From: [Clostridium] aerotolerans DSM 5434
GTDB lineage: Bacteria; Bacillota; Clostridia; Lachnospirales; Lachnospiraceae
DNA length: 64,000 nucleotides
Reading direction: 5' to 3'
Assembly: GCF_000687555.1 (NCBI RefSeq)
Contig: NZ_JHWJ01000004.1
Coordinates: forward strand, 266,426-330,425
Shown one piece after another: positions 18,020 to 27,397 of the stretch. The position numbers and the translations under genes are program-made. The notes under the pieces were generated by a model, which saw nothing but the letters and a program-made list of their open reading frames with translations, was not told the DNA's origin and did no database searches. Each line of letters starts with the position of its first letter. Positions within the stretch are counted from its first letter, which is position 1.

Positions 18020-18969
18020 GATATTACATTGGAATCGATCTTGGAGGAACCAATATCGCAGCAGGACTGGTAGGAGAAGACGGCACTTTGTTAAAGCAGC
18101 TTTCAATCCCTACAAACAGCGGAAGGAGTGCCCGTGAAATCGTTAAGGATATGGCGGATCTAGCAAAGGAAGCGGCAGACCTTGGCGGGATATCATGGGA
18201 TCAAATAGAGGCAGTTGGAGTTGGTGTGCCTGGAACAGCTAACCGGGACACTGGCATTGTGGAATATGCCAATAATCTTGGCTTTTACGATGAGCCAATG
18301 GTAGCCATGCTGGAGGAAGAGCTTCCGGGAAAGGCCATCCGGTTTGATAACGATGCCAATGCCGCCGCCTGGGGAGAATACGTGGCAGGCAGCGGAAAAG
18401 GCAGCAGATCCATGCTGGCAGTGACTCTAGGAACCGGCGTAGGCGGTGGAATCATTCTGGACGGAAAGCTGTTTCGCGGCGTGAATTATGCGGCTGGGGA
18501 ATTCGGACACTTTGTCATTGACCGGAACGGAATTGAGTGCAACTGCGGCAGACGGGGATGTTTTGAAAATTATGCATCGGCTACAGCTTTGGTGGCACAG
18601 ACAAAGGAAGCCATGGAAAAGAACCCTCAGTCCATTTTGTGGGAGCTGTGCGGCAAAGACATCAATCAGGTAGAGGGAAGGACCTTGTTTGATGGAGTGA
18701 GGCAGGGAGATGATACAGCAAACCAGGTCCTTCATCAGTTCATTGAATACTTAGGCACAGGACTGGTAGACTTAATCAATATCTTTCAGCCGGAGCTTAT
18801 CTGCATTGGCGGAGGAATCAGTAAGGCAGGTGAGCTTTTATTAACGCCGCTCCAGACGATTATTGACCGGGAAGATTATGCCGCTACTTCTCGTAAACGG
18901 ACAAAGATTGTGGTGGCAAAGCTGGATAATGACGCGGGCCTTATTGGTGCGGCGCTGTTAGAATCGTAG
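18016..18969 (+). CDS. ROK-family sugar kinase (glucokinase-like)
   Basis: The 317-residue protein starts MRYYIGIDLGGTNIAAGLVG, with the ATP-phosphate motif GIDLGGTN. It has the sugar-binding stretch RFDNDANAAAWGEYVAGSG, VTLGTGVGGGI, and the ROK zinc motif ECNCGRRGCFENYAS. No DNA-binding domain precedes it, so it is a kinase rather than a NagC-type repressor. The start at 18016 overlaps the PHP gene by 4 bases and has GGAGCAGGGGA upstream. Expected reaction: ATP-dependent 6-phosphorylation of glucose or a related hexose. It lies just upstream of a putative polysaccharide-degrading enzyme, which would fit use of sugars released by that enzyme. Confidence 0.9.
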   Translation: MRYYIGIDLGGTNIAAGLVGEDGTLLKQLSIPTNSGRSAREIVKDMADLAKEAADLGGISWDQIEAVGVGVPGTANRDTGIVEYANNLGFYDEPMVAMLEEELPGKAIRFDNDANAAAWGEYVAGSGKGSRSMLAVTLGTGVGGGIILDGKLFRGVNYAAGEFGHFVIDRNGIECNCGRRGCFENYASATALVAQTKEAMEKNPQSILWELCGKDINQVEGRTLFDGVRQGDDTANQVLHQFIEYLGTGLVDLINIFQPELICIGGGISKAGELLLTPLQTIIDREDYAATSRKRTKIVVAKLDNDAGLIGAALLES

Positions 18970-18986
18970 AAAAGAGGAAAATCAGG

Positions 18987-20627
18987 ATGAAACGATATAT
19001 GGAACATATGATCCGTTCCGCAGAACAGAGAGTGGATCAATTTTTAAGCCTGCAGGTAAAAGACGAAAGAGATGTATTTTTCGGAGGGATGAAACGCCCT
19101 ATCTTAGAGGCAAAGCCTACGATTTATGTGATGGCAGATGCAGCGTCCGTGTATCTCAATGAAAAGAGCCGTTATTATAAGAGTGAAAGGCTGTTAAAAG
19201 CTATGGAGGCAGCCATCATTTTTATTAAGAACTGTCAAAGGGAAGATGGGAGCTTTGATTACCCGTCCTGTAACTTTAAATCAGCACCGGATACCTCTTT
19301 TTGCTTTAAGCGCCTCATAGCCACCTACCGTCTGTTCCTAAGATACACAGGGGAAGAGGAGCTTGTTTCCTTAAAGGCTGGCTACCGTTACGTTCTTGTA
19401 AAGACACTGACAGCTCTTTTAACAGGTGGTTTTCACACTCCAAACCATCGCTGGGGCATTACGGCGGCTCTCATGCAGGGAGCAAATCTTGTAAAGGAAG
19501 AAAATCCTGAGCTTTCCAGCCAGCTTATGAAGCGTGCTAAACAGTATCTTAATGAGGGCATTGATGGCAACGAGGAAGGGGAGTACGCGGAGCGTTCCAC
19601 AGGCAATTATAATGCAGTGGTGAACAACGCCATGATGGCCATGTATGAGGAATCTGGTGACGAGAGCTATCTTGGTTATGTGGAGCGGAATTTAAAGATG
19701 ATGCTTTACTACATTGATCCTGATGATACGATTTTTACACAGAATTCAACAAGACAGGATCAGGGCAAGGCAGATTACCCGGACAAGTACCTTTACCAGT
19801 ATTTATATATGGCGGCAAAAACGGGGTTTGATGTATTTGACCGCGCGGCCCATAAAATCATAAAGGATAACACAGAACGTGGGGATATGGCGCCGGAATG
19901 CCTTCACATTATTATGCTTCACGACTTTATGATGAATTATGAATTTAAGGGTTATGGATTCCTTGAGACCTATCATAAGCATTTTGAAGAGGCAGGGGTT
20001 ATCCGTGGGAAAACGACGGAGTATGGCTACAGTATTTTAAAAGGAAAGAGTGCCTTCCTTTTTCTTAAGTTCCAGGAGACACTTATTTACTTAAAGATTG
20101 GGGAAAGCTACTGTGATATCCGGAATTTCATTCCACAGACCATAGAGGAAAAGGACGGCGTCTGCACCCTGACATCTGTGGCTAAGGGCTGGTATTATCT
20201 TCCTTTTGCTGAAAAGCAAAGTACCAACGATTGGTGGAAGATGGATCATACCAAGCGGGAAATCTTAAACAGCAGTGAAATTAAAATGACTGTAACCTTA
20301 AAGGAGCTTTCCGATGGTATGGAAATCAGTGTGAAGGCAGATGGTCTGGATCAGGTGCCGCTGCGGGTTGAAATCTGTATTCCGGCAGGAAGTATTCTTG
20401 AGAATGAACATTTCCATATGCGTGCGGCAAAAGGAGAAGACATGGTGCTAAGAGATGGGTATGTGACCTTAATCCATGGCAATCAGAAACTTCTTTTTGG
20501 ACCTGGTTATGGAACCCATGAATTTGGGGGACATTATTCAGGAGAAGAAATCAACGAATCCGGCTTCACCATTTACTTTAATGATTACACTCCTTATGAA
20601 AGAACGTTTTCCATCCGCAAGGCGTAA
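18987..20627 (+). CDS. Putative alpha/alpha-toroid polysaccharide lyase or hydrolase
   Basis: The 546-residue protein has no signal peptide and no motif that fixes its activity. The first 330 residues look like an all-helical toroid, with repeated helix pairs, QREDGSFDYPSCNFKSAPDT, the segment FHTPNHRWGITAALMQGA (Asn-His-Arg-Trp near residue 150) and GEYAERSTGNYNAV. The last 200 residues are beta-rich, resembling the C-terminal sandwich of heparinase II/III- and alginate-lyase-like enzymes. Asn, His, Tyr and Arg in those segments could be catalytic (inference). It follows the ROK kinase by 17 bases and precedes an Opp-type importer with its own promoter. I suggest cytoplasmic degradation of an imported uronic-acid-containing oligosaccharide, at low confidence for substrate. 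Confidence 0.6.
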   Translation: MKRYMEHMIRSAEQRVDQFLSLQVKDERDVFFGGMKRPILEAKPTIYVMADAASVYLNEKSRYYKSERLLKAMEAAIIFIKNCQREDGSFDYPSCNFKSAPDTSFCFKRLIATYRLFLRYTGEEELVSLKAGYRYVLVKTLTALLTGGFHTPNHRWGITAALMQGANLVKEENPELSSQLMKRAKQYLNEGIDGNEEGEYAERSTGNYNAVVNNAMMAMYEESGDESYLGYVERNLKMMLYYIDPDDTIFTQNSTRQDQGKADYPDKYLYQYLYMAAKTGFDVFDRAAHKIIKDNTERGDMAPECLHIIMLHDFMMNYEFKGYGFLETYHKHFEEAGVIRGKTTEYGYSILKGKSAFLFLKFQETLIYLKIGESYCDIRNFIPQTIEEKDGVCTLTSVAKGWYYLPFAEKQSTNDWWKMDHTKREILNSSEIKMTVTLKELSDGMEISVKADGLDQVPLRVEICIPAGSILENEHFHMRAAKGEDMVLRDGYVTLIHGNQKLLFGPGYGTHEFGGHYSGEEINESGFTIYFNDYTPYERTFSIRKA

Positions 20628-20653
20628 GGGCAGGAGAAAGATAAAGGAGAAGG

Positions 20654-20682
20654 TTCCGGTGCAGGGCTGCACCGGAATTTTT
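20654..20682 (+). terminator. Terminator after the PHP-ROK-lyase genes
   Basis: TTCCGGTGCA pairs with TGCACCGGAA around a short GGGC loop and is followed by TTTTT. Confidence 0.85.
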
Positions 20683-20765
20683 GTATGGTAAATCCTGTCT
20701 GATGGATGTGAAATTTGTATTAACATTTAAACATATGAAAAAAATAGGAAATTAACGAAAACCAG

Positions 20766-20795
20766 TTGCAAAATTACCCGAAGTGAGTATATAAT
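20766..20795 (+). promoter_or_regulatory. Promoter of the Opp/Dpp-type importer operon
   Basis: TTGCAA (20766-20771), 18-base spacer, TATAAT (20790-20795). About 85 bases of leader follow before the binding-protein gene. Confidence 0.6.
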
Positions 20796-20882
20796 AAATT
20801 TACTTTTTAGTAAATGACGGTTACCAGTGATTCTGGATTATCATATACGTCGTGGGTTAGCTAGAAATGAAAGGAGATAATT

Positions 20883-22514
20883 ATGAAAAAATCACTTAAA
20901 AAAATTGGGTTAGCGTTTATGACCTCCATGCTGGTTCTTGGAGCGCTTACCGCATGCGGCGGAAAGGATCCGGGCGCAGAAAATAATACATCCTCCAGTG
21001 CAGCAGGAGAGACTACAAAAGCAGGCGAGACCGCGGCTGGAACAAAGACCGGTGGAGACAGTACCTTTACCTATGCCATTGCAGGCGATCCGGGAGCGAA
21101 TGTTAACGTAATTACAACAAGCGACCGTTTTGGTCTTATGACAATTAAAATGATCTATTCCCCATTATATATGTACAACGCAGATGGCATCAACTATTTC
21201 CTCGCAAAGAGCGTTGAACCCTCTGACGATAAATTGACTTATACCGTACATTTACGGGACGATGTAAAGTGGTCTGACGGAGAGAAATTCACGGCGGATG
21301 ACGTAGTATTCACCTTTGATGCCATGGAAAAAGAAGAGAATGCGGGCTGGGCCTACTCTCAGCTTGTTTACCCGGAAGGCAGTGTTAAGGTTGCCAAGGT
21401 AGATGATTATACCGTTACCTTTACCATGCCAGTGGTCAATGCTGCAGCAGAGGAGATGATTTCCCAGATCTTCATCATGCCAAAGCATGTTTATGAGAAT
21501 GTGACCAGCTTTGAAAACAATGAAGTGAATTCAAAGCCCGTTGGAACAGGTCCATACGTAATGTCAGAGTACTCCGCAGGTTCCTATGTGAAGTTCACAA
21601 AGAATGAGAACTACTTCCTGGGAGCACCTTCGATTGATAACATTGTTTACCGGATCATTGAAAATGAAAATACAGCAAAAACAGCCATTCAGAGCGGGGA
21701 AGTAGATGCCTGGATCGGAACTCCTACTCAGGTGGAGCAGATGGATCTAAAGTCCAATAACTTAACCGTTCATCCTTATCAGGAAGGCCGAGTCGGCTAT
21801 CTGATGATGAACGAAAAGCGCATGACTGATGAGAACTTAAGAAAAGCAGTACTTTATGCCATTGATAAAAAAGCCATTGCAGATGCTATTTTCTTAGATG
21901 CCGCTAACTACGATCTGCCATGGAGCTTCATACCTCCAAACAGCGAGTTCTTTACGGAGGATGTAGAAAAATATGGTCAGGACCTTGAAAAGTCAAAAGA
22001 ATTCCTGGCTGCTTCCGGCAACAAGGCGCCTGAGCTTACCCTGGCATACAGCGCAACAGACAGCATTCAGTCAACCACTGCCATTCTTGTTCAGGAACAG
22101 CTTCAGAAGGTCGGCATTAAGGTAAACTTAACAGGCGTGGATTCCACTGCACTGAGCCAGCAGATGAAAAAAGAAGATAATGCATACGACATGTATTTCG
22201 GCGGTTATATCATGGGAATTGACCCGGATACCTTTACCAGCCTCTTTGAGAGTGGAAGCGGTTTTAACTACATGCATTACAATTATCCTGAGATCGATGA
22301 GCTGTTCTCTCAGGGACGGAAAGAAACCGACAAAGCAAAGAGAAAAGAAATCTATACAAAGCTTCAGCAGAAAATACAGGATACAGCCTGCTTCTATCCG
22401 CTGTACTCCAATAAGCGTCTTTTAGTGGTATCAGACAGAATCACAGGCATCGAGGATGCAAAGCTGGTTCCTGTCTATACCTTTGAAGATACTTCCAAGC
22501 TTAAGTTAAAATAA
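20883..22514 (+). CDS. Peptide/oligosaccharide ABC transporter substrate-binding lipoprotein (family 5)
   Basis: The 543-residue lipoprotein has signal peptide MKKSLKKIGLAFMTSMLVLG ending at a Cys in LTACGG, then a Gly/Ser/Thr linker. The body is a family 5 binding protein: LTYTVHLRDDVKWSDGEKFT, continuing with ADDVVFTFDAM, is the family signature, and VGTGPYVMSEY and ENYFLGAPSID are conserved. It heads an operon with two permeases and two ATPases, the DppABCDF order. Family 5 proteins bind di- and oligopeptides, nickel or oligosaccharides. The upstream ROK kinase and putative lyase favour an oligosaccharide, but this is context only. Confidence 0.9.
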   Translation: MKKSLKKIGLAFMTSMLVLGALTACGGKDPGAENNTSSSAAGETTKAGETAAGTKTGGDSTFTYAIAGDPGANVNVITTSDRFGLMTIKMIYSPLYMYNADGINYFLAKSVEPSDDKLTYTVHLRDDVKWSDGEKFTADDVVFTFDAMEKEENAGWAYSQLVYPEGSVKVAKVDDYTVTFTMPVVNAAAEEMISQIFIMPKHVYENVTSFENNEVNSKPVGTGPYVMSEYSAGSYVKFTKNENYFLGAPSIDNIVYRIIENENTAKTAIQSGEVDAWIGTPTQVEQMDLKSNNLTVHPYQEGRVGYLMMNEKRMTDENLRKAVLYAIDKKAIADAIFLDAANYDLPWSFIPPNSEFFTEDVEKYGQDLEKSKEFLAASGNKAPELTLAYSATDSIQSTTAILVQEQLQKVGIKVNLTGVDSTALSQQMKKEDNAYDMYFGGYIMGIDPDTFTSLFESGSGFNYMHYNYPEIDELFSQGRKETDKAKRKEIYTKLQQKIQDTACFYPLYSNKRLLVVSDRITGIEDAKLVPVYTFEDTSKLKLK

Positions 22515-22521
22515 AACGTTG

Positions 22522-22570
22522 AAAAAGGGGTTTTTTGCTGCTTCATTTCCTGCGGCAAATGCCCCTTTTT
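22522..22570 (+). terminator. Intercistronic hairpin between binding protein and permease
   Basis: AAAAAGGGG (22522-22530) and its inner arm pair with GCGGCAAATGCCCCTTTTT ending at 22570. The stem is imperfect, and the run of T sits on its 3' side. It should attenuate transcription into the permease genes. Confidence 0.7.
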
Positions 22571-22586
22571 ATAAGGAGATAATTCT

Positions 22587-23540
22587 ATGGCCAAATATAT
22601 ATTAAAGCGAATATTGACAGCCATACCCATGGTCCTTTTCATCACCATCCTGTGCTTTACTCTCATGCATTTTTCACCATACGATGCCATAGATGCCATG
22701 ACAAACCCCAGGATGTCCCAGGAAACCATTGATTTAATTAAGGCAAAGTACGGATATGACCAGCCCCTTTATATTCAGTATTTCCGCTGGCTTGATGGAC
22801 TGATGAATGGAAATTATGGATATTCTATCGTAACAAAGCAAAGCATTGCAGCGGATCTTTCCGTCAGAATTCCTAATACATTTAAGCTGGTGCTTCCAGC
22901 CTATATTACTGCTTACTTTCTGGCCGTTGTGCTGGGACTCTTGGCAGGCTCTCATAAAAACCGGACGGCAGATAAGCTGATTGACGGTTTTTCTTCCGTT
23001 GGAATCGCAGTTCCTTCCTTCTGGTTTTCCATGCTCCTTATCTTTGTCTTTGGATATAAGCTGAAGCTTCTTCCCTTTGTTGGAATGAATTCCGTTGGAA
23101 TGGAAGCCTCTGTGGCTGACTTTATGAGACATTACATCATGCCCTTTACCACACTTGTATTTACCTTTCTGCCTGCCAATATAAAGTTCGTCCGTTCCTC
23201 CACCCTGACTCAGTTTTCAGAGGATTATGTACTGGTGCAGCAGGCCTTTGGTGCCAGCAAGCGGGAAATCATGTTTAAGCATGTCTGCAAAAATGTACTC
23301 CTGCCGGTGGTTACAAGACTTGGAATGGCATTGCCATTATTAGTAACTGGAGCTATCATCACAGAGACCGTATTTGGCTGGCCAGGGGTAGGTCCTTACT
23401 TTATCAAAGCCATTCAGGGCCTGGATTACCCCATTGTCATGATTATCCTTGTGTTGTCCTCAACTCTGGTAATCCTTGGCAATCTTCTGTCAGATATCCT
23501 GTACTGTCTCATCGATCCGCGTATTCGGGAAATGGGGTGA
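22587..23540 (+). CDS. ABC transporter permease (DppB-like)
   Basis: The 317-residue protein begins MAKYILKRILTAIPMVLFIT, the typical first helix of DppB/OppB proteins. A periplasmic loop carries the family motif TIDLIKAKYGYDQPLYIQY. The EAA contact region is VLVQQAFGASKREIMFKHV with ITETVFGWPGVGPYF near the C-terminus. It is one of the two channel subunits. The next gene starts 6 bases after its stop. Confidence 0.92.
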   Translation: MAKYILKRILTAIPMVLFITILCFTLMHFSPYDAIDAMTNPRMSQETIDLIKAKYGYDQPLYIQYFRWLDGLMNGNYGYSIVTKQSIAADLSVRIPNTFKLVLPAYITAYFLAVVLGLLAGSHKNRTADKLIDGFSSVGIAVPSFWFSMLLIFVFGYKLKLLPFVGMNSVGMEASVADFMRHYIMPFTTLVFTFLPANIKFVRSSTLTQFSEDYVLVQQAFGASKREIMFKHVCKNVLLPVVTRLGMALPLLVTGAIITETVFGWPGVGPYFIKAIQGLDYPIVMIILVLSSTLVILGNLLSDILYCLIDPRIREMG

Positions 23541-23546
23541 TGACAA

Positions 23547-24431
23547 ATGAGAAAGAAAGATAATATGAAACATAACAACAGGTCCACAAGAATGGACAGC
23601 GTGATTCTTGTATTAAAGCATGATAAGGCAGCGGTACTCTCCCTGATTCTTTTAGGGATTATCATCCTGTTTGCCCTTATCGCCCCCTTACTTCCCGTAG
23701 ATCCCAATGCCACGGACGTCATCAACCGGTTAAAATCTCCGTCTCTGACTCATCTGTTTGGAACCGATGAAGTGGGAAGGGATTATTTTGCAAGAGTCAT
23801 TTATGGAGGCCGTGTCTCCCTTTTGGTTGGATTTCTAGCCATGCTCACAAGCCTTACCATCGGCGTTGCGGTGGGAACCATCTCCGGGTTCTGTGGTGGG
23901 ATCATAGATGCCATACTGATGCGTATCGTAGACGTTCTTCACTCCATACCATGGATGATTTTAGTAACCGTTGTCAGCATCTTTTTAAAGCCAGGACTTA
24001 AGTCCATCATACTTGTAATCGGACTCTTTACCTGGATGGAGATTGCAAGGCTGGTACGTGCGGAGACTCTTTCTTTAAAAGAGAGGGAATTTGTCCTTTA
24101 TGCCAAATTTTCGGGAGTTGGTGTTTTAACAATCATTCTGCGCCATATTATCCCCGCAGTATTTCCCACCATCATCGTCTCAGCCACCACCAGCATGGCA
24201 AATGCCATTATGACAGAGTCCTCCCTAAGCTTCTTAGGGGTCGGAATTCAGCAGCCAATGTCCTCCTGGGGCAGTCTCCTTCAGGATGCCCAGGGAACCA
24301 TGCAGAACAACTTTTTCATGGCCTTAATTCCAGGACTTTTAATCATAATAACGATTTTTAGCTTTAATAAGCTTGGGAATTTACTTCGGGTCTATGTGGA
24401 GCCTAAGGTCATGAACGATGAGAAAGAATAA
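23547..24431 (+). CDS. ABC transporter permease (DppC-like)
   Basis: The 294-residue protein has an N-terminal OppC-type helix (AAVLSLILLGIIILFALIAP), the motif HLFGTDEVGRDYFARVIYGG typical of DppC proteins, an EAA-like contact region EFVLYAKFSGVGVLTIILRH, and SSLSFLGVGIQQPMSSWGSL near the C-terminus. It is the second channel subunit of this importer. The ATPase gene follows after 15 bases. Confidence 0.92.
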   Translation: MRKKDNMKHNNRSTRMDSVILVLKHDKAAVLSLILLGIIILFALIAPLLPVDPNATDVINRLKSPSLTHLFGTDEVGRDYFARVIYGGRVSLLVGFLAMLTSLTIGVAVGTISGFCGGIIDAILMRIVDVLHSIPWMILVTVVSIFLKPGLKSIILVIGLFTWMEIARLVRAETLSLKEREFVLYAKFSGVGVLTIILRHIIPAVFPTIIVSATTSMANAIMTESSLSFLGVGIQQPMSSWGSLLQDAQGTMQNNFFMALIPGLLIIITIFSFNKLGNLLRVYVEPKVMNDEKE

Positions 24432-24446
24432 AGTGAGGGAATAAAA

Positions 24447-25466
24447 GTGGAAGATTCAAACAATAAAAATAAAGAAATCCTGTCTGCCAGGAATGCACAC
24501 ACCACTTTTCATACCCATGGAAAATCGGTGCAGGCAGTACGAGGTGTCAGCTTCCATGTCGGGCAGAAGGAAATCCTTGCTGTGGTAGGAGAATCCGGAA
24601 GCGGAAAAAGCGTTCTCATGAAATCAATCATGGGACTGATGCCTGACAATGCAGAAATTACCGCAGATGAAATCCGGTTTATGGACCGGGAGCTTACTGC
24701 CATGACACCGGAGCAGCTAAGAAAAATACGGGGAAAGGAAATTGCCATGGTATTTCAGGATCCCATGACAGCCTTAAACCCTTTAAGAACCATAGGATAC
24801 CACCTTATGGAGGTGTTAAAACGGCACCGTAACATGAGCGGAAAAGAAGCCCATAACGAGGCCATAGAAGTGCTGAAGCAAGTAGGAATTTCTTCCCCGG
24901 AAAAGCGTCTCATGCAGTATCCCCACGAGTTTTCCGGCGGAATGCGCCAGAGAGCTTTAATAGCCATGGCCCTTTGCTGTTTGCCAAAGCTTTTGATCGC
25001 AGATGAGCCTACGACAGCCCTTGATGTGACCATTCAGGCCCAAATCCTTGAACTGTTAAAGAAGCTTCAGGAAGAGAATGGAATGAGCGTGGTATTAATC
25101 ACTCATGACCTTGGTGTGGTAGCAAGCTTAAGCCATAGAATCTGTGTGATGTACGGCGGACTTATTATGGAGGAGGGGCTGACCGATGAAATCTTTTATG
25201 CTCCCAAACATCCTTATACAAAAGCGCTCTTAAGAGCCATTCCAAAGCCCCAGTCAGGAAACAAAGAGCGGCTGGAAGCCATTCCTGGAATGGCCCCGTC
25301 CCTGGCTTCTCCACCCCCTGGATGCCCTTTTGCAGAGCGGTGTAAATTCGCCTGTGAAGCATGCAATGAGGCCATACCACAGTACCGGGTGTATTCTGAT
25401 ACTCAGAGGGCTCTGTGCATCTTTTCTGACGAAGAGCTTCATGCCATGGAACAGGAGGTGGAGTAA
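24447..25466 (+). CDS. Oligopeptide/oligosaccharide ABC transporter ATPase (DppD-like)
   Basis: The 339-residue ATPase has Walker A GESGSGKS, Q-loop in MVFQDPMTALNP, signature SGGMRQR, Walker B LLIADEPTTALD and the switch His in VLITHDLG. The C-terminal oligopeptide-ABC domain has a Cys cluster (CPFAERCKFACEAC) that in DppD/OppD proteins can bind an iron-sulfur cluster. A GTG start at 24447 with GAGGGA upstream is used. Its stop codon abuts the ATG of the partner ATPase. Confidence 0.92.
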   Translation: MEDSNNKNKEILSARNAHTTFHTHGKSVQAVRGVSFHVGQKEILAVVGESGSGKSVLMKSIMGLMPDNAEITADEIRFMDRELTAMTPEQLRKIRGKEIAMVFQDPMTALNPLRTIGYHLMEVLKRHRNMSGKEAHNEAIEVLKQVGISSPEKRLMQYPHEFSGGMRQRALIAMALCCLPKLLIADEPTTALDVTIQAQILELLKKLQEENGMSVVLITHDLGVVASLSHRICVMYGGLIMEEGLTDEIFYAPKHPYTKALLRAIPKPQSGNKERLEAIPGMAPSLASPPPGCPFAERCKFACEACNEAIPQYRVYSDTQRALCIFSDEELHAMEQEVE

Positions 25467-26447
25467 ATGGAACAGAACAACCAGGAGATCCTTCTGGAAG
25501 CGAAAAACTTGTGTAAATACTTCCCTCAAAAGGACTTTTTTGGGCGGAAAAAAGCAGAGGTAAAGGCTGTTGATGGCATCAATCTTGCCATACGAAAAGG
25601 CGAGACCTTCGGCCTTGTTGGAGAGTCTGGCTGCGGGAAATCAACCCTTGGGCGCACCCTCATCCGGATGTATGATCCCACCAGCGGTTCTATCCATTTT
25701 AAGGGTCAGGATATTACTGGATGGAAGGGGAAACAGCTCCTTCCCATTCATAAGCAGATGCAGATCATTTTCCAGGATCCCTATTCAGCCCTTGATCCCC
25801 ATCTAAATGTAAGGGAAATCATCAAAGAGTCCCTGACGGCCGGAGGAAAGATGGCTGCCAGCGAAATGGATGGAAGAATCGAAGAGCTCCTGAAAAGGGT
25901 GGGAATGAAACCGGATGATATGCATAAGTATGCATACGAATTCTCCGGGGGACAGCGTCAGAGAATCGGAGTTGCCAGAGCACTTTCCGTGGAGCCGGAA
26001 TTTCTTCTCTGCGACGAACCGATATCAGCTCTTGATGTGTCGATTCAGGCCCAGGTGGTGAATATGCTGGAAGATCTTCAGGAAGAATTAGGGCTTACCT
26101 ACCTGTTCGTTGCCCATGATTTATCCATGGTGCGCCACATATCCACCAGAATTGGTGTCATGTATTTAGGCAGACTGGTGGAGGTGGCAGATTGTGATGA
26201 ACTCTATGAAAATCCTCTTCATCCTTACACGAAAGCCCTTCTTTCTGCCATTCCTGTGGCTGATCCAAAGGCAGCAAGAGCGGCCAGCCGCCTTATGTTA
26301 TCAGGAGAACTCCCAAGTCCCATGGATGTACCAGGCGGATGCCACTTCCATACCCGGTGCATGGACGCTCAGAAAGAATGTGAAGAATCCATTCCAGGCA
26401 TGCGTGAAATAACTCCGGGGCATTACGTGGCATGCTCCTGTATCTGA
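25467..26447 (+). CDS. Oligopeptide/oligosaccharide ABC transporter ATPase (DppF-like)
   Basis: The 326-residue ATPase has Walker [11 protein letters not shown]-loop [12 protein letters not shown], signature [10 protein letters not shown], Walker [12 protein letters not shown] and switch region FVAHDLSMV. The C-terminal extension ends in [20 protein letters not shown], the partner of the DppD Cys cluster. It is the last gene of the five-gene importer operon and directly abuts the preceding ATPase gene (AGGAGGTGGAGTAAATG). Confidence 0.93.
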   Translation: MEQNNQEILLEAKNLCKYFPQKDFFGRKKAEVKAVDGINLAIRKGETFGLVGESGCGKSTLGRTLIRMYDPTSGSIHFKGQDITGWKGKQLLPIHKQMQIIFQDPYSALDPHLNVREIIKESLTAGGKMAASEMDGRIEELLKRVGMKPDDMHKYAYEFSGGQRQRIGVARALSVEPEFLLCDEPISALDVSIQAQVVNMLEDLQEELGLTYLFVAHDLSMVRHISTRIGVMYLGRLVEVADCDELYENPLHPYTKALLSAIPVADPKAARAASRLMLSGELPSPMDVPGGCHFHTRCMDAQKECEESIPGMREITPGHYVACSCI

Positions 26448-26489
26448 CATTTTACGCAGGATGAGAGAAAAACATTAGAAAAATAATTC

Positions 26490-26518
26490 TTGACTTTTTA
26501 ATCAAAACTTTTTATAAT
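26490..26518 (+). promoter_or_regulatory. Promoter of the amino-acid importer operon
   Basis: TTGACT (26490-26495), 17-base spacer, TATAAT (26513-26518). Transcription should start near 26525, upstream of the leader hairpin. Confidence 0.75.
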
Positions 26519-26547
26519 AACAACAATTAAAAAACAAAACTAAGCGA

Positions 26548-26583
26548 AGACGCTTAAGAGTATTTACCCTTAGGCGTTTTTTT
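26548..26583 (+). terminator. Terminator-like hairpin in the leader of the amino-acid importer operon
   Basis: ACGCTTAAG pairs with CTTAGGCGT (one G-T pair) and is followed by seven T. It lies between the promoter and the first gene, so it either attenuates the operon or terminates transcription arriving from upstream. No T-box or known riboswitch pattern fits in the short leader. Confidence 0.6.
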
Positions 26584-26622
26584 GCATATTCGCAGTCTTT
26601 TACACAGAAAGGAGATGAAAAT

Positions 26623-27354
26623 ATGCCAGATATGGTGAAAGTCGAAAACTTAAAAAAGAACTTCGGAGACCTTGAAGTTTTGAAGGATATCAGCCTGACG
26701 GTGAAGGAAGGTGAGAAGCTTGTTATTATAGGTCCTTCCGGTTCCGGAAAGTCCACCTTTATCCGGTGCATCAACTACCTGGAGGAGCCCACAAGCGGCA
26801 AAATTACAGTAGCAGGCACGGAAGTAACAAAAAAGAATCATCTGGAAATGGCAAAAAAGTATTCATCCATGGTCTTTCAGCAATTTAACTTATATCCCCA
26901 TCTTACCGTCTTAGAAAATCTTACCCTGGCACCCATCAAGCTGCAGCATGTTCCCAAAGAAGAGGCAAAAAAGAACGCACTAAATTGCCTGGAACGAGTT
27001 GGCCTTAAGGAAAAGGCTGGTAATTATCCAGTTCAGCTTTCCGGTGGACAGCAGCAGAGAGTTGCCATTGCAAGAGCCTTATGCACCAAACAGCCGCTCA
27101 TTCTGTTTGATGAGCCTACTTCTGCCCTCGATCCTGAGATGGTGCAGGAGGTTTTAAGCGTTATGGTAGAGCTGGCGCAAGAAAATATTACGATGATCTG
27201 CGTGACTCATGAGATGGGATTTGCCCGTCAGGTGGCAGACCGAGTAATTTTCATGGATGGCGGGTATATTCTTGAAGAGGGAACACCAGAGCATTTCTTT
27301 GAGTGCCCGGAACATGAAAGAACCAAAGCGTTCTTAAGCAAGATCCTGCATTAG
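26623..27354 (+). CDS. Polar amino-acid ABC transporter ATPase (GlnQ-like)
   Basis: The 243-residue ATPase has Walker [11 protein letters not shown]-loop [17 protein letters not shown] (the FNLYPH motif is typical of amino-acid importers), signature LSGGQQQR, Walker [14 protein letters not shown] and switch His in [10 protein letters not shown]. The ribosome site is AAAGGAGATG. It heads a four-gene importer (ATPase, binding protein, two permeases). Glutamine, glutamate or another polar amino acid is the likely substrate class. Confidence 0.94.
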   Translation: MPDMVKVENLKKNFGDLEVLKDISLTVKEGEKLVIIGPSGSGKSTFIRCINYLEEPTSGKITVAGTEVTKKNHLEMAKKYSSMVFQQFNLYPHLTVLENLTLAPIKLQHVPKEEAKKNALNCLERVGLKEKAGNYPVQLSGGQQQRVAIARALCTKQPLILFDEPTSALDPEMVQEVLSVMVELAQENITMICVTHEMGFARQVADRVIFMDGGYILEEGTPEHFFECPEHERTKAFLSKILH

Positions 27355-27397
27355 GGTGTTTGTTTAATATAAAAACAAGATTGAGGAGGAAACAGAT

